Source of the DNA: Guyanagaster necrorhizus
Lineage: Eukaryota > Basidiomycota > Agaricomycetes > Agaricales > Physalacriaceae
Direction of reading: 5' to 3'
DNA: 64,000 bases
NCBI RefSeq assembly: GCF_019112545.1
Contig: NW_025064889.1
Location: 889,654-953,653 of the forward strand
The position numbers were made by a program, and so were the translations under genes. The notes below the pieces were generated by a model. That model was not told the origin of the DNA. It worked only from the letters and a program-made list of their open reading frames with translations, and made no database searches. Position 1 is the stretch's first letter. Every line of letters begins with the position of its first letter. This document shows positions 24,901-37,486 of the stretch, piece after piece.

Positions 24901-25147
24901 CAGGCTGGTAGAATATTTATCAGGATTCAGAGATGTCATAGAGCAGGAGGTCAGGGGTTATATTTTGTAGGATTTGATGGATGTTCTGAAATTTATAGTA
25001 GTGTCTAACTGCCTACACTGTGATTGATTGGCATCCACAGCACAGCTGTATGATCACCAATAATCCTAATAATATTCTGATAATAGATGTGAGGAGTTCG
25101 AAGAACTCATGATTGAAGTTGGGGTCTGATGCATTGATAGATGGCAT
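21918..25147 (-). pseudogene. A1 gag, with N-terminal hydrophobic segment and zinc knuckle
   Basis: The ATG is at 25147 on the minus strand. Residues 18-36 form an uncharged hydrophobic helix apart from one Arg (25096-25040). An acidic, Ser/Pro-rich region follows, with a capsid-like region around 22900-22450. The zinc knuckle is at 22038-22079 (CX2CX4(H to Y)X4C; the His is Tyr). The gag stop TGA is at 21918-21920 in the conserved context GATCAGTGAGC. Many stops occur between. As in A3 and A4, the leader protein is long for a fungal Gag. Confidence 0.8.
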
Positions 25148-25190
25148 TTGATTTCCTCCACACTATAGTGTGTGAGGAAAGAAAAAAGAA

Positions 25191-25203
25191 AGCTTCAAGC
25201 TAA
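25191..25203 (-). promoter_or_regulatory. A1 primer-binding site (self-priming type)
   Basis: On the minus strand TTAGCTTGAAGCT lies one base inside the 5' LTR. It is the reverse complement of the transcript-start element of the A LTR apart from one decayed CpG. Confidence 0.7.
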
Positions 25204-25204
25204 T

Positions 25205-25370
25205 TGTTAGACCTAAGCTGCATGTGATTTTAAACACATGTAACAAGGCCTTAAGGATTAGCTTGAGAGTAGAATGGTGTGTGAATAAACTTTAGCTCAA
25301 AGCTGGGCTCCTCCTAGTGAGAGTGAGCCTGCTTAAATACCATTATAAGTCATGCTAAGTATACTACTTC
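25205..25370 (-). repeat. A1 5' LTR, part next to gag
   Basis: 166 bp of A LTR, from TGTTAGACC up to ACTTC, where A2 is inserted. The rest continues at 32020. Confidence 0.9.
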
Positions 25371-25838
25371 TGTTAGACTCAAGTGTCATATGAATAGATA
25401 CACATGATAAACAGAAGTCACTTTGCACTTTGAGTGATCAACTGAGTTCACTGATGCATATGCTAATCTGTGTGTCACAAGGTCTTACAATTGGCTTAAG
25501 GATAGAATGGTGTAAGGCAAACTTTAGCTTGAAGCTGAGGATTATCAGTGAGAGCAAGCCTGCTTAAATACTGTACAAGTCATGGCTAATTATACTACTT
25601 TCTATTGTATATTGTCAAGTCCTTTATGCTTATTGTCCTTGAGTATCGTTACTGTACATAAAAGAGTTCTTGTGCATCATTGGGCAACTCTGTTGCATCG
25701 AAAGATAATAATAGACTTAGTTTGTTATGCTGACAAAGCTCTGTCTCATGGTATTAAGTGCTTGTTTTAGCACTCTGACTAAGCATGAATAGGGGTTCTT
25801 CAAGAGTAAAAGGTCAAAGAAATGATAAAATTATAATA
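25371..25838 (-). repeat. A2 3' LTR
   Basis: 468 bp, homologous to the A1 LTR along its length, TGTTAGACTC to TTATAATA. Confidence 0.92.
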
Positions 25839-28200
25839 TTACTCTTTCCTTAAGACCATTATTCTGATAGTTTAATTTAGAGGTAAGTAGGCTATGACAA
25901 TCATAAGAAAATTAACTGTAGAGGTCAGTTAATCCTCTGTTTATAGTCATGTATAGTATTTGTAGCATTCATATATTTTTTGTTAACTCACTGGTTTGAC
26001 TCCAGGCTATACTCTTTCCAACTGATGAGGTAGTCCACCATTGTAGTCATACTTCTACTGCATACCTTGACTTTTCATAGTTTGTGATTTAATACTTGAT
26101 TAATTTTATAATGTTCTTTATTGTCGATCAGGTCTGATAGTGATGGTGGGGGCTGTCCTTGATTGGGAAATAACAGCACAATATATGGTATCAGGAGTGT
26201 TTTGTTAAAGACATTATGGATCTTCCAAGTGGAGGGTAATTAGAGCTTATATGTAGAACTGCTGATTTTGGCTAGAATAGGGAATGACCCCATTCACTTG
26301 TCAGTAAGTTTTCATTTTAGGCAAGAGAGATGAAGATTTATCATGTCTAGCCATACTTTGTCATTTATGGAGTATTCATGTGCAGAGTGATGGTGTTGGT
26401 TATAATGTTTCTTCATTGTTATAGCAGCCTTTTCAAGGGCTGCTCTTGTTTTATCATAAATTTTCACTATTGTGATAGCAAAATCTGTAGAGGCAGAGAT
26501 CATTGTATGTGATCACTCAGTTTTGGCAATGTTGGGGTGTTGGCCATAGTTGATAAAAAAGGGGGTTTTGCTAGTAGATGAATAGATTCAGTTATTGTGT
26601 TAGAAGGCAGCAAGTGCTAGCCATTTGGTCCAGTCATCTTGGTGATAGTTGATGAAGAGGCAGAGATATTTTTCCACCTCTTAGTTTGCTCACTCCATCT
26701 GTCCATCCATTTAGAGATGGTAGGCAGTAGATGCATTCTGCTTGATGTTTAAGAGGTGGTACAAGTCATTTAAAAACTTGGAGACAAATTAGGGACCTCT
26801 ATCAGAGATGACAACTTGAGGCATGCTGTACTTAGCATATACCTCATCATAAAGGATTTTTGCCCAGTCTTCTGATATAAGTTCAGTGGAACAAGCAATC
26901 AGAATAATTGCTTTGAAGAAGTGATCAACTATGACAATGATGGCATCATAGCTATTACAATCTGGCAGTCTCATCATTATATCTACTGAAATATGAGTCC
27001 AGGGTGCTTGAGGGATCTTGTTGGGATGTAAGAATGCAGCATGTGATTGAGTTGACAATTTTCCTCATTGACAAGTCTCACAGGCCTTAATGTACTGTTC
27101 AATGTCCTGTCTCAGTTTCAGCCATCAGTATTCCCAAAGCACTAATTCTTTAGTTTTAATAATCCTGGGGTATCCTGCAGTGGTATGATCATGATAAATG
27201 GCAATGATCTCACTGCATAGTGTTTGGTCTTGCAGAATATAGATTCTTCCATCATACCAGATCATTCCCTCTTCTTTTGTCATTCCTCACTCATGATTTA
27301 GAGATGGAGCCACATGTTAATCCTATTTACTAGTGTCTCTCATGGCACTCTTGATCTGTTCATGGATTTCCCCTTCCATAGGCATGATCATTGCTCTAAA
27401 GTGCTCTGGGAGAAGAAGCACTACTCTCTCATTGTCATTTTCTCCCTGATTGTGGTCAGCTCTGTGGCTAAGCAAATCTGTCTTCTTGTTTGCTACCCCT
27501 ACTTTGTGGTGTAGGATGTATTGATATTAGCTTAATTCAGTGACCTATTATGCTTGCTGACAATTTAGTTTTTGTGGCTGTCAGAAGTAGCACAAGTTTT
27601 GATGGTCTATCCAGATCTTGAATGTTTAGACCATGCTGATCAAGTAGTGCCTCCACTCCTCAAGAGTTAGCATAATTGCTAGTAGTTTCTTGTCATAGAT
27701 TTCATAGTTCCTTTCAGTAGTCAACAAGGCTTTAGAGAGGAAGGCCACAGATTGTCACTTCCCTTTCTGCTTCTGAGAAAGTATGGCACCAATGGCTCCC
27801 TCACTGGAGTCAGTCTCTATTTGGTACTTCTCTTCTTGAGTCAGGATAGCAAGCATGACATCCTTAGCCAGTTGCCACTTGAGGTCTCTAAAGATGGCTT
27901 GCTGAGAGAGGCCTCATATGTATGGGGCCTTTTCTGTGAGTTGCATCATAGGTCAGACCATCTTGCTGTAGTCCCAAATGAATTGCTGGTAGAAGTTTGT
28001 GAAGCACAGAAAAGATTGGAGCTCCTTTTTTCTGATAGGTTCTAGCTATTCAGTGACTTCCACTACCTTGATGGGATTTATTCATATGCTCCCTTCACTG
28101 ATAATGACTCTCAGATACTCAGTTTCAAGTACCTCAAACTTGCATTTCTCTACTTTGAGAAATAATTTGTATTTTCTCACTTGTTGCTCATTGTGTCTGA
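25839..28200 (-). pseudogene. A2 pol, 3' part: RT end, RNase H, integrase, chromodomain
   Basis: Reads downward from the end of RT (KYKLFLKVEKC motif, near 28165) through the LQSFL block, RNase H about 27850-27600, and integrase with the segment at 26789-27058 (HISVDIMMRLPD and VVISDRGP, catalytic Asp residues present). The C-terminal domain is at 26312-26503 and the chromodomain about 26100-25870. Stops are present. Confidence 0.85.
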
Positions 28201-29328
28201 GCAGGTAAGTCTTGCAATCAAGGTTAGCATTGGCATTGGAGATCAATTTGATCACATGATCTCATGGCTTTAGTTCTGGAAGTTTATCAAAACTCTCTTT
28301 TTTAAAGAGATCCTTGAAGTCTCATGCCCACTCTGATACTATTTCTTCAAATGTCTTCTCTTCTCTCTGTTCATGGACTTTGGCCATCAGATCATTAGCA
28401 TGGTATATCATCTAGATATGCATTTCTCATTGCATATTAATAGCAAAGATAGTCTCCCCATCCTCTATTTCCTCATCTCAGTGATCTTCAGGATCTTTGT
28501 CAGGTAATTTGAATAGTATCTTGCAGCATCTACACCAGACAAATATTATCTTCCTGGTTTTTCAGTTGATCAGCAGGTTGTGTCTGATCAGCCAGTCATA
28601 TCTGAGGAAGACTTTCTTGGTGTCAAGATCCATTACAGCTAGGTCAACTCTCTCAGAGTGATCTCTAATCTTAAGGCATAGCTTGACAAACTCTGTTATT
28701 GAGCCAGCTTGGTTCTTGGTTCCATCAGCATTATAGACTGGTATGGGAGCAGCCATAGCTCATGTCAGGAGTTTATGCTTATCAACAAAAGCATGATTGA
28801 TTGAGCTCCCAGTATAGCTGCTATCCACCAAAATGGTAACTGAGTAGGCAGTTCAGTTTGTTAATGTTTTGATCTGAGCCTTGATTGTAAGGTCCCACCC
28901 TGTGGTTTTAATGTGGCAAACATATCTCCTTGATCTCTGCAGCTCATCAAGCCACTCAAGGGCTCAACATCTTTCTGCCTTTTTTATTTCTCCAATTACT
29001 CCATTGATAATCTCTTCTACTCAAGTCTTATGTATTTAATTCTTAAGTATGGCTTTTGCAGCCTCCTCTGTGGATGCATTGCAAATGGTTCTCCAAGTCC
29101 ATTTGGTCTTAAATAGTTTGAGCTATTGATTAGGGACTTCTCTCTCTCTTTGGCCTGAAGGTGGTTGAGTGTCTTTTGGTGATTCTTCAATATGCATAAT
29201 AATAGTGAGTATATTCGAATGCATAGATAAGTTAGGTATATTCATAACTACAGAGATATTATCAGTCTGACTAGCAGCTATAGTTTGCACACCATAGAAT
29301 TATTTGGCTGACCTAGTGGAATCACTCA
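28200..29328 (-). pseudogene. A2 pol, 5' part: leader, protease, RT leader
   Basis: The pol frame opens at the gag stop (29326-29328). The protease end block VFLRYDWLIRHN is at 28562-28756. The RT leader ends at a NEQQ-like motif. It then jumps directly into RT at KYKLFLK, so about 490 bp that include the YLDD motif are deleted, compared with A4 (about 53000-53490). A2 therefore cannot encode an active RT. Confidence 0.85.
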
Positions 29329-31860
29329 CTGGTCAGCCCTGTCTTTTGCCTCCTCCACTTTGGTCTTGGCACCAAGTTCTTCCTTCTTCTTCTAGAGGTC
29401 AGTGATCTGTGCTTGTATATCTTTTTGGATCCTTTTCTTCTTTGGGCAGTCTTTCACCATGTGACTCTTCTGGCCACAGTTGAAACACTTCCCTTCTTTT
29501 TTCATATGATTTATGTCTATAGGCTTCTCTGTCCCCATGTAAGTAGTTCCTGTGCCCATCTTCTGGGTATGATAGATAGAGGTTGTCAAGGTTCCCAATA
29601 ATTTCCCAGCAGTTGTCTCTAACTGTTTGGAGTTGTTTGAGGTTGGCAGGGCCAATTTCTTGAGGTAATCTTGCAGGGTCAACTGTTTTGCTTTCTATCT
29701 TTGTCACTCTTTGTACATTTTAATGATTCATTTCTTCACTGATATTAGGGCTTTGATGCTGATGACAGAAATCATCATGATGTATGAGAAGGAGACTCCT
29801 CTTTTGAGGGCCTCTACCATTTGTCTATCATTTGCTGTGTTGTCTTGGATCCCAGTGAGCTTTATGAGCCATTCCAGCTCATCAAAGTAATCTGTGGCTG
29901 CCTTATCTCTCATCTTATACTCCTTGATCTTTTGTTTGTATACTTCTTGCACTACTGGATCAATAAATTTGTCATAGAGCATTTGTTTAAAGACTGACCA
30001 TAAAGAGTATCAATAGTGCTTCTAAGTTGATAATCAGAAGTTCAGAGAGATAAGGATCCACCATGTTTTTGCCTTATCCTCAAAATATGAGGCAGCAAAG
30101 ACAATCTTGTTTATATTAGTTCTGAGGTATCTGATATGCATCTCAAAGTACTGTTCACAGTTGACCAGGAATCTGTTGATGTTATCAGATGCCCCCTTGA
30201 AAGAGCAAGGCTTGTGGAGTAGATCTGGTTTACATTGTAGGACAGTGGCATTGTTAGGCAAGGGTCTCATCAGGTTGGGCCAATCCTTGAAGGGTGGTCA
30301 GTGCCACTCCAGGGGTGGCCTGAGGAATGAATGAAGAGGGTGTTTGTCCATGACTGGGCTCCCTTTTAGGGCTTCTTCTTTTCAGATGATGATACTATCC
30401 TATATGATGAATCTAAGTCTCACTGCTTTGGAGTCATTCTGGATCAGTTTCTTCCTGGCTCCACTCTCTGTAGCTTTGTTGGGTGAGAGTTGAGCCCCCA
30501 GCATTCAGCACCCTTTGTCAGTCCAGAGGTTTTGATAGCCACTTGTCTGGGTAGTTGGTTAGAAATAGGATCACAATAACCAAGTTGCCACTGATTGAAC
30601 CAAGGGAGTGGAGTATGAATAATTGCTTCAGATAGCTGAGGCCATGTATACAGCTTGCCATGAGATGACCAGAGGGATCCATGGCATTGGCTGAATTCTG
30701 ATTGGAGATTGATACCCCAGTACTCTTCTGACCAGGTCTTCAGGATGGTTTTGATTATACTGGTCTGTAGCATAGCTCATGGTGGTATGTTATAAAATTT
30801 CTGTTCACTCATTTGGTTCAGCAGTAATATATAATTTTTCAAGGCATGATGCCAACCAGTTAGAATCATGCCATAAAAATGTTACCCCCCACTCATACAA
30901 CTCCTGATATTCCTTTGTTTGTGCCCTCTGAATTTCTTCTTCCAATACTTCTTCATCCATGTCCTCTGTGAAAATATGCAAGCTCTCTGTCAGTGTGAGA
31001 TGGTTCACTACTCTCAGTTCTGTTGTCCTTGCCTTCCCCTCCCTTGAGGAGGGAATCATCAGGCCAGTCAAAGATACTCTCCTCACCCTCTGGCAGTCAT
31101 ATCATTGTCCCACTGCTCTGGCTGAGTGCTGGACCCAGTGGTGGGGCTCATATTGGTCAGAGTGGTGATGTCAATGTAGATGTCTCTGGTATAGCTTTCA
31201 ATATTTGGATCATACTGGTTGCTTTCTGCTACTCATGCCACCTCCACTCACTTGCTATAGATGCAGAAGTCTTGATAGTATTGCTCATTGAGGAATTGTC
31301 AAGCAACTCTACTTCTGAGATACTCTTGGAGGGCATGAGCAGAGACATGGGCATTGAGAGATACTCAAAGCCTGTAATGTCTGAGGACAGACTTGTCATC
31401 CTCAAAGGTAGTGTCAATACTGGGAGTTTGGTTGAGAGGGAGATATTCAAGGAATGGGGGGTGGAAGGCAGCTCTTGAGACATCATTCCAAGATAGAGGA
31501 GGGATTCCTCCATCACCTTGCCTTCTGGCCTCACTAGCAGTAAGGATTTCTCTGGGTCTATCCATCCATGGGTCTGTTTCTGTTGTGCTGGGTTTACAGA
31601 ATATGAGGATCAAGAGCAAGAGCTGCAAATGGAGCCCATACCAGTCCAGAGACTCAGTCCAGAGTCACTCCCTCTCATTTTGACACTGCTCGCTTCTGAT
31701 TTGCACATCATGTGCTGCAGCATCTCAGGCATGTTGTCCTTCTTTCATGACTCACCACTCAAGACTGCTCAGAGCTTGGTGGTGCTCTTCTGGAATCTGT
31801 CTTTGTCATTGTTCCTCCTGTCTGATGGCTTCATAGTTGAAAGGAATATTAAGGTTCCAG
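29326..31860 (-). pseudogene. A2 gag, N-terminus deleted
   Basis: Capsid-like segments at 29728-30270 (YFEDKAKTWW motif) and the zinc knuckle at 29446-29487, intact CX2CX4HX4C. The acidic middle region (30805-31086, EEVLEEEIQ motif) is also readable. The hydrophobic N-terminal segment found in A1, A3 and A4 is missing through a deletion that joins gag to the 5' LTR end at about 31909. The stop lies in GACCAGTGAGTGATTCC. Confidence 0.82.
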
Positions 31861-31908
31861 ATGGGGAATAGGCAGTGTATAAGTTTGTTGCAAGCCTCTC
31901 TTTCTCTG

Positions 31909-32019
31909 TGCTAATAAAGCCTTGTTCTATGGTATTAAGCACTTGTTTTGGCACTCTGACTAAGCATAAATAGGGGTTCTTCAAAAGTAAAAGGTCAAAG
32001 AAATGATAAAATCATAACA
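31909..32019 (-). repeat. A2 5' LTR fragment
   Basis: Only the outer 111 bp of the 5' LTR remain, ending ATAACA at 32019. They match the corresponding end of the A2 3' LTR. Confidence 0.85.
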
Positions 32020-32257
32020 ACTTTCTATTGTATATTTCTGAGTCTCTATATTCATTATCCTTGGGCATCACTACTGTACACAAAAGAATGATTGTGCATC
32101 ATTAAGGGTTAGTTGCTGTATCAGAGAACTGACAGATTGGTCTGTTGTAATGACTAAGCTTCTCCCATGGTTCTAAGTGCTTATCTTAGCACTCTGACTA
32201 ACTATAAATAGGAGCCAAATCATACATGAAAAGAAAGAAAAGGGAAAAATCATAATA
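32020..32257 (-). repeat. A1 5' LTR, outer part
   Basis: Continues the A1 LTR after A2 (first five bases are the duplicated ACTTT) and ends ATAATA. The target duplication CAAAG follows at 32258-32262, then B2 sequence. Confidence 0.9.
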
Positions 32258-32480
32258 CAAAGTGGATAGAAAAGAACAGTATAAAATAGCTCAAATCTTT
32301 GACTCTAAGCTGGACCACTGATTCTGCTGCCCACTACTATACAAGATCCAGTGGTTAGACTACAAAGATACCAATGAAGAATCTGTCTGGCTATCAGCCT
32401 CCAAGTTCTCTATAGATAAATTCATTAGAGATTTCCACCACTGACACTCAGATAAACTAGAACCTTTGTCTAAGATAGTT
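32258..32480 (+). pseudogene. B2 chromodomain end of pol
   Basis: Resumes B2 at CAAAGTGGATAG and matches the B3 chromodomain (59440-59670) with its QW-x-D-Y and W-L-S-A motifs. Chromodomains guide such integrases to modified histones. One TGA stop interrupts the end. Confidence 0.82.
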
Positions 32481-33075
32481 TTTCATATCTCTCTCTTCTG
32501 ATACAATACCACCTCAGATGCTATCAGCATTCACTTACTATTTCAGTTTCAATTATTACAACTACCATTACTCTTCCACAATATTCAAGCCAAGAAAAAC
32601 TATAATTAATTATTTTTTTTATCAGCAACTGGCTATCTTTTTATATACATCTGGTGCTATAAAAAAATTATGATCTAAGAAGAGTGGCATCCAACAGATC
32701 CACATCAGAACTCAAGCTTTCCTCTCATTTCTTCAACTTCTCCACATCCTTATCCAACCTTTTCAATATCACTGCCCACTGGATCTCCTCTCTCTTCTAT
32801 TCCAATTTCTCTCTCTGCTCTCTCTTCTATACCTTTTAGGTCATATGGTTCACCCAAATCCTCTCCTTCCTTTTTCACTCCCTTTACCATTACAAATAGC
32901 TCTCTACAGTCTCTACAAACTCATCCTCTCTGGTTTGCTATTTCAAACAAAATAATTCTTTAGTCTCTTGAGAGCTATTAAAGATCAACTCTTACAGCAG
33001 AGGCTCAGGAGTTTTTAAGGGACAATAAGATCTAACAGATAGCATATTCAGAAAAAAGAGAAGATGGTGGTTACA
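32481..33075 (-). pseudogene. B2 antisense accessory gene, decayed and shortened
   Basis: On the minus strand from about 33010 downward, a charged coiled-coil protein matches the antisense gene of B3: a P-x-LL-x-ELI start, an E-T-K-x-LF block, the RE-rich helix, and the C-terminal KRLDKD-x-E-x-LKK block near 32740. The middle, including the cysteine cluster, is deleted. Stops are frequent. Its presence in two B copies shows that the antisense gene belongs to the family. Confidence 0.65.
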
Positions 33076-33482
33076 GTTAAAAAGCATATGCTATATGTTT
33101 GTAGATATTATATCTTAAGGTCAATGCAAGTAGTTGACTTGAAGTAAAGTAGTAGAATAAAGAATAGTTCAAGACTAGAGATACATGGCATTGACTATGC
33201 TACTTATATACCATTCATCTCTTTGATAAATATGGTACTACTAATTGTGAGTATCTGTGCTATAGTGTTCATTGTCTTAGGGCATTATAGTTACCTACAA
33301 TAGGCTGCTTATCTTGTTGTCAGAGCATTGCTTGTATTTCAGATAGTAATAGCTGTGCTAATCAAAATGTTCTCATAGTTCTAATATAATCCCATGATTC
33401 TAAGTGCTGGCTTAGATGCTCTGACATATAAATAGAGGTTAATACTGCAAGAAAAGAAAGAAAAGGTGAAGAAATTATAACA
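33076..33482 (-). repeat. A3 3' LTR, internally deleted
   Basis: About 407 bp. It lacks about 70 bp near the start (between CATATGCTATA and TGTTTGTAGAT) that the 5' LTR has. The left end is uncertain by several bases because the expected TGTTAGG is changed. The right end AACA at 33482 is followed by TTACCCTCTCC. Confidence 0.8.
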
Positions 33483-36400
33483 TTACCCTCTCCTTAAGAC
33501 CATCATCCTGATGGCTTAATTTAGAAATAAGTCTAAGGGTCTGAGTTGCAGATAACCTGCCCTTCTTCTCATAAGATTCATAAAGACATTGACCATGATG
33601 TTAGTCAATTTAGCAATAGTTTATAGTTGTGTATTGCATCATTGGCATTCATGTGATGTTCATTCACCCATTGGTTGGATTTCAGACCATACCCTTTTTA
33701 GCTGATCAGATAATCAACAGTGGTTCTCATGCCACCATTATGTTTACATACTTATCACATTTTGTGATGGAATACTTGATCAACTTTATAATGTTTCTCA
33801 TCATCAATCAGATCAGATGATGGTAGTGGTGGTCATTCTTGGTTTGGAAAGACAGATGCAATAAATAGTGTTAGTAGGGTTTTATTCAACATATTGTAGA
33901 TTTGCCAATGGAGAGAAAGTTTGAGTTTGTAGACTGAGTCACCTATCTTTGCAATGATCTTGAATGGCTCAGTGCATTTGTTATCGAGTTTTCACTTAGG
34001 GCATGGGAGGTGTAGGTTTGTTGTGTCAAGCCAGACTTTATCGCTAACTTGATACAAATGCACTGATCACTAATGTTTATCATATTGTGTTTTCATAGCA
34101 TTGGCAGCTTTTTATAGAGCTGTTTCTGTTTCAAGGTGAATTTTTGCTATGTTCATAGTGAAATTGGTGGAAGCTGAGGTTGTTGTATGGGCACACATAG
34201 TTTTGCCTATATTTAGATATCACTCATGGTTAATGAAGAAAGGAGTCTTGCTGGTGGCTGAATAGATGCAGTTATTGTGCTGAAAGACTGCAAGTGTAAG
34301 CTATTCAGTCCAGTCATCCTATCAGTAATTGATGAACATGCATAAGTATTTTTTGATTTCTTGGTTTATATATTCGATCTATCTATCTGTTTGAGGGTAA
34401 TAGGCTGTAGAAGTGTTACTGCAAATATTGAGCAGCTTATACAAGTCATCTATGAATTTTGAGACAAATTGTGGTCTCTGGTCTGAGATGACCACTTGAG
34501 ACATCCTGTATTTTGCATACACCTCATTACAAAGTATCCTGGCCCATCCTTCTGATGACAATTCCATTGAGCATATTATTGGAATGATTGCCTTGGAGAA
34601 TCTGTTGATGATCACAATGATTACATTATATCTATTGCAATCTGAGAGTTCAGTGATCATATCAACTGAGATGTGGGTCCATGGCTGCATTGGTATCTCA
34701 TTCAGATATAGTAGTGCAGCTTAGGCTCAGATCAAAGACTTGGTTCTTTGGCAGACTTTGCACTCTTTGATGTATTCTTTAATGTCTTTCACCATCTTTG
34801 GCCACCAGTACTCTCTCAGTATCAACTCTTTCATTTTGACTATCTTTGGATAATCAGCCATTGCATGGTCATAGCTCATGGCTATAATTTCTTCTTGTAA
34901 TAGATGATCTTAAGGGATGTAGAGTTGGCCATCATAGAAGAGAAGGTCATTGTTTCAGAAAATGCCATGCTCATAGTTTAGAGATGTTGTGATTCCTTGG
35001 TTCCACAAGTTGAATTGCTGCACAGCACTTCAAATCTTGTCATATACCTTCTCTTCTGTTGGCATTATTATTGCTCTGAAATGCTCAGGCTTAAGCAACA
35101 CCACCCTCTCATTGTCCTCCTCACCTTGATTGTGATCAGCCTTCTTGTTTGCTAGGCCAGCCTTGTGATAGAGGGTGTATTGATATTTGAATAGCTCTAT
35201 CATCCATCAGGCTTGCCATCAGTTAAGTTTTTGAGGAAGTTGGAAGTATTAAAGGTTTTAGTGATTGGTCCACACTTCAAAGACTTGTGTTGCCCTAATG
35301 AGATAGTGCCACCACTCTGCTAGGGTGAGCATGATAGTGAGAAGTTCTTTATTATAAATTTTATAGTTTCTCTCTGTCATTGTCAATGTTTTGAAGAGGA
35401 ATGCAACCAGCCTCTACTTTCCATCTTGTTCTTGAGATAATACAGAGCCTATTGCCTCTTTGCTGGAGTCTGCTTCAATATGGAACTTCCCATCTTGACT
35501 AAGGATCACCAGAACTATATTCTCCACCAGTCAATATTTTAGCTTATTGAATGCTGACTGCTGTGATAATCTCCAGGCCCAGAGAGCATTCCTAGTGAGT
35601 TGGGTCATAGATCATATGACTTTGCTGTAGTTTCATATGAACCAGTGGTAGAAGTTGATAAAACTAAAGAAGGGTTGTAATTCCTTCTTTTTGGTCAGTT
35701 CTGACCATTTAGTTATACCAGCTACTTTGATCAGGTCCATTCAGATACTTTCTTCACTGATGATGACTTCCAGATACTCCATCTCTAGTATCTCAAACTT
35801 GCACTTCTCAGCTTTGAAGAAAAGTTTATTCTTCCTCATCAGCTCAAGTACTTGGCATACAAGTTGTCAGTGATCCTCTCTGTCTTGTGATATTATTAGA
35901 ATGTCATCCAAATAGATTATCACCTTTCCTATAGCAATGAGATTCTTGAAGATATCATTCATCATCCACTGGAAGGTTGCTAGGGAGTTAGTCAAGCTGA
36001 AGAACATGATTATCAGTTTGAATAACTCTCTTTTAATTTGGAATATCACCTTTCACTTGTCTTCTTCTCTGATCCTCACATTATTATACCCCCATCTGAC
36101 ATCTAGTTTCATGTAGAATTGGGCTCCTCAGAGTTTGTCCATCAATTCTGATACAAGGGGAAGTAGATATTGGTTCTTGATGGTCATCTCATTGAGCCAT
36201 TGATAGTTCTATACAGGCTGGAGTTTGCCATCCTTATTTTTGACAAAGAAGAAAAGTGAGGCTATTGGAGACTTTGATGGCTATATTTATCCACTCAAAA
36301 GGTTTTCTTCTAAAAACTTGTTTAGCTCTTACTGCTCAAAATATCCTAGAGAGTAAGTCTTGCAGTCTAGATTGGCACTGGCATTGGGTATCAACTTGAT

Positions 36401-37486
36401 GGTGTGGTTCAGGGTTTAGAGGTGAGAAGTTCATTGAAGCTCTCTTTAGCAAAGAGGTCCTGATAGTCCCAAGCCCATTCAGAAACCATTTTCTCAAATG
36501 TCCTCTCCTCCTTTCCTTTATGAGCCCTAGCAGCTAGGTCATTGGTATGATGAACTACTTGTAGCTTGTATCCATAGGGCCTCCTCCAGGTCTACCATGA
36601 GAATTGTTTCTTTCTTCTCCATTTTCTCATCCCATTTGTCCTCTGGGTCTGCATTAGAGAGTACAAATGGCATTCTTCAACAGCAACACTGGGCAAAGGT
36701 AATTTGTTTGGTTTTCTAATTAATAAGCAGGTTGTATCATATTAGCCAATCATATTTGAGAAATAGCTCCTTGGTTCCTAATTTAGTGACAGTGAGGTTG
36801 ATTCATTCCAAATGGTTGCCAATGGTTAGATAGAGTTCTATGAATTTGATAATCAACCCAGCTTGATTTTTAGTGCTGTCAGCATTATAGACTGAAATGA
36901 GAGCAGCAGTGGCTTTAGTTGGGAGATAGTGCTTGTTAATGAAAGCTCAATTGATAGAACTCCCAGTGCAGCCACTATTGATCAGAGTAGTGACATTGAA
37001 TTCTGCTTGATTAGTGAGGGTTTGAATTTGAGCCTTGGTCATTAGATCCCATCCATGCATCTTTTGTTGTCAGATAAACTTCTTTGGTCCTTTAAGCTCA
37101 TCTAGCCACTCTAGAGCCATCTGTTATTCTCCCTCCTGTAGTTCTTAGACCAGTTCTTGGTTCACTTTATTAGTTTTGGTTTGATGAATCCAGTTTTTGA
37201 GAGTGGCTATTGCTTCTCCTTCCTTTTCTTCTCATATGGCTTGCCAAGTCCATTCAGTATTGAAGGGCTTGAGCCATTTAGTGAGGGTTTCTCCCTCTGT
37301 TTAGCCTATAGGCATTTGAGTCATGATAGGTTGTGATTCTTTAGGTGTGGTGGTAGTTTGGAGAACTCAGAGTATATTTGAATGCACATAAATATTTCTA
37401 TCTACAGAAGGCATATGAGTCTGACCTGTGGCTACCATTAACATACTGTTAAGTCCTTTGGCTGACCAAGTGGAATCACTCACTCA
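33483..37486 (-). pseudogene. A3 pol: protease, RT, RNase H, integrase, chromodomain
   Basis: The pol frame opens at the gag stop. The protease lies about 36990-36650. RT about 36290-35640 has YLDD intact at 35903-35914 and a readable stretch at 35867-36049. RNase H lies about 35560-35180. Integrase has its core at 34379-34690 (HISVDMITELSD, VVISDQRPQF) and the C-terminal domain about 34250-33900. The chromodomain is about 33790-33560. Stops remain in most domains. Confidence 0.85.

Larger units (their letters stand above)
25371..32019 (-). mobile_element. A2: chromodomain Ty3/gypsy element inserted in the 5' LTR of A1, internally deleted
   Basis: The 3' LTR is 25371-25838. The end of the 5' LTR is 31909-32019. 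Flanks are ACTTC (25366-25370) and ACTTT (32020-32024). Minus-strand order is gag, protease, RT (core deleted), RNase H, integrase, chromodomain. Most of the 5' LTR, the primer site and the start of gag are deleted. Confidence 0.92.
12723..32257 (-). mobile_element. A1: chromodomain Ty3/gypsy retrotransposon with two nested insertions
   Basis: Bounded by target-site copies CAAAG at 12718-12722 and 32258-32262. The 3' LTR is 12723-13189. The internal region is 13190-25204, interrupted by copia D1. The 5' LTR is 25205-25370 plus 32020-32257, split by A2. Gene order on the minus strand is gag, protease, RT, RNase H, integrase, chromodomain. It is decayed, with stops in every domain. Confidence 0.93.
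8751..33075 (+). mobile_element. B2: chromodomain Ty3/gypsy retrotransposon, split by A1, 3' LTR lost
   Basis: The 5' LTR is at 8751-9250, then a gag fragment, an unidentified insert (about 9456-10610), partial RT, RNase H and integrase to 12722. A1 follows, then the chromodomain and the antisense accessory gene up to about 33075. The left target site is GAATC. There is no B LTR after 33075; A3 begins there and family C follows A3, so the 3' LTR was deleted. Confidence 0.88.

Noticed and set aside
25160..25173. Perfect 14-bp palindrome CACACTATAGTGTG before A1 gag
   Set aside because: Not found at the same place in A3 or A4; probably chance.
31023..31871. Several plus-strand open frames of 96-151 codons
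   Set aside because: Antisense shadows of the acidic, Ser-rich A2 gag.
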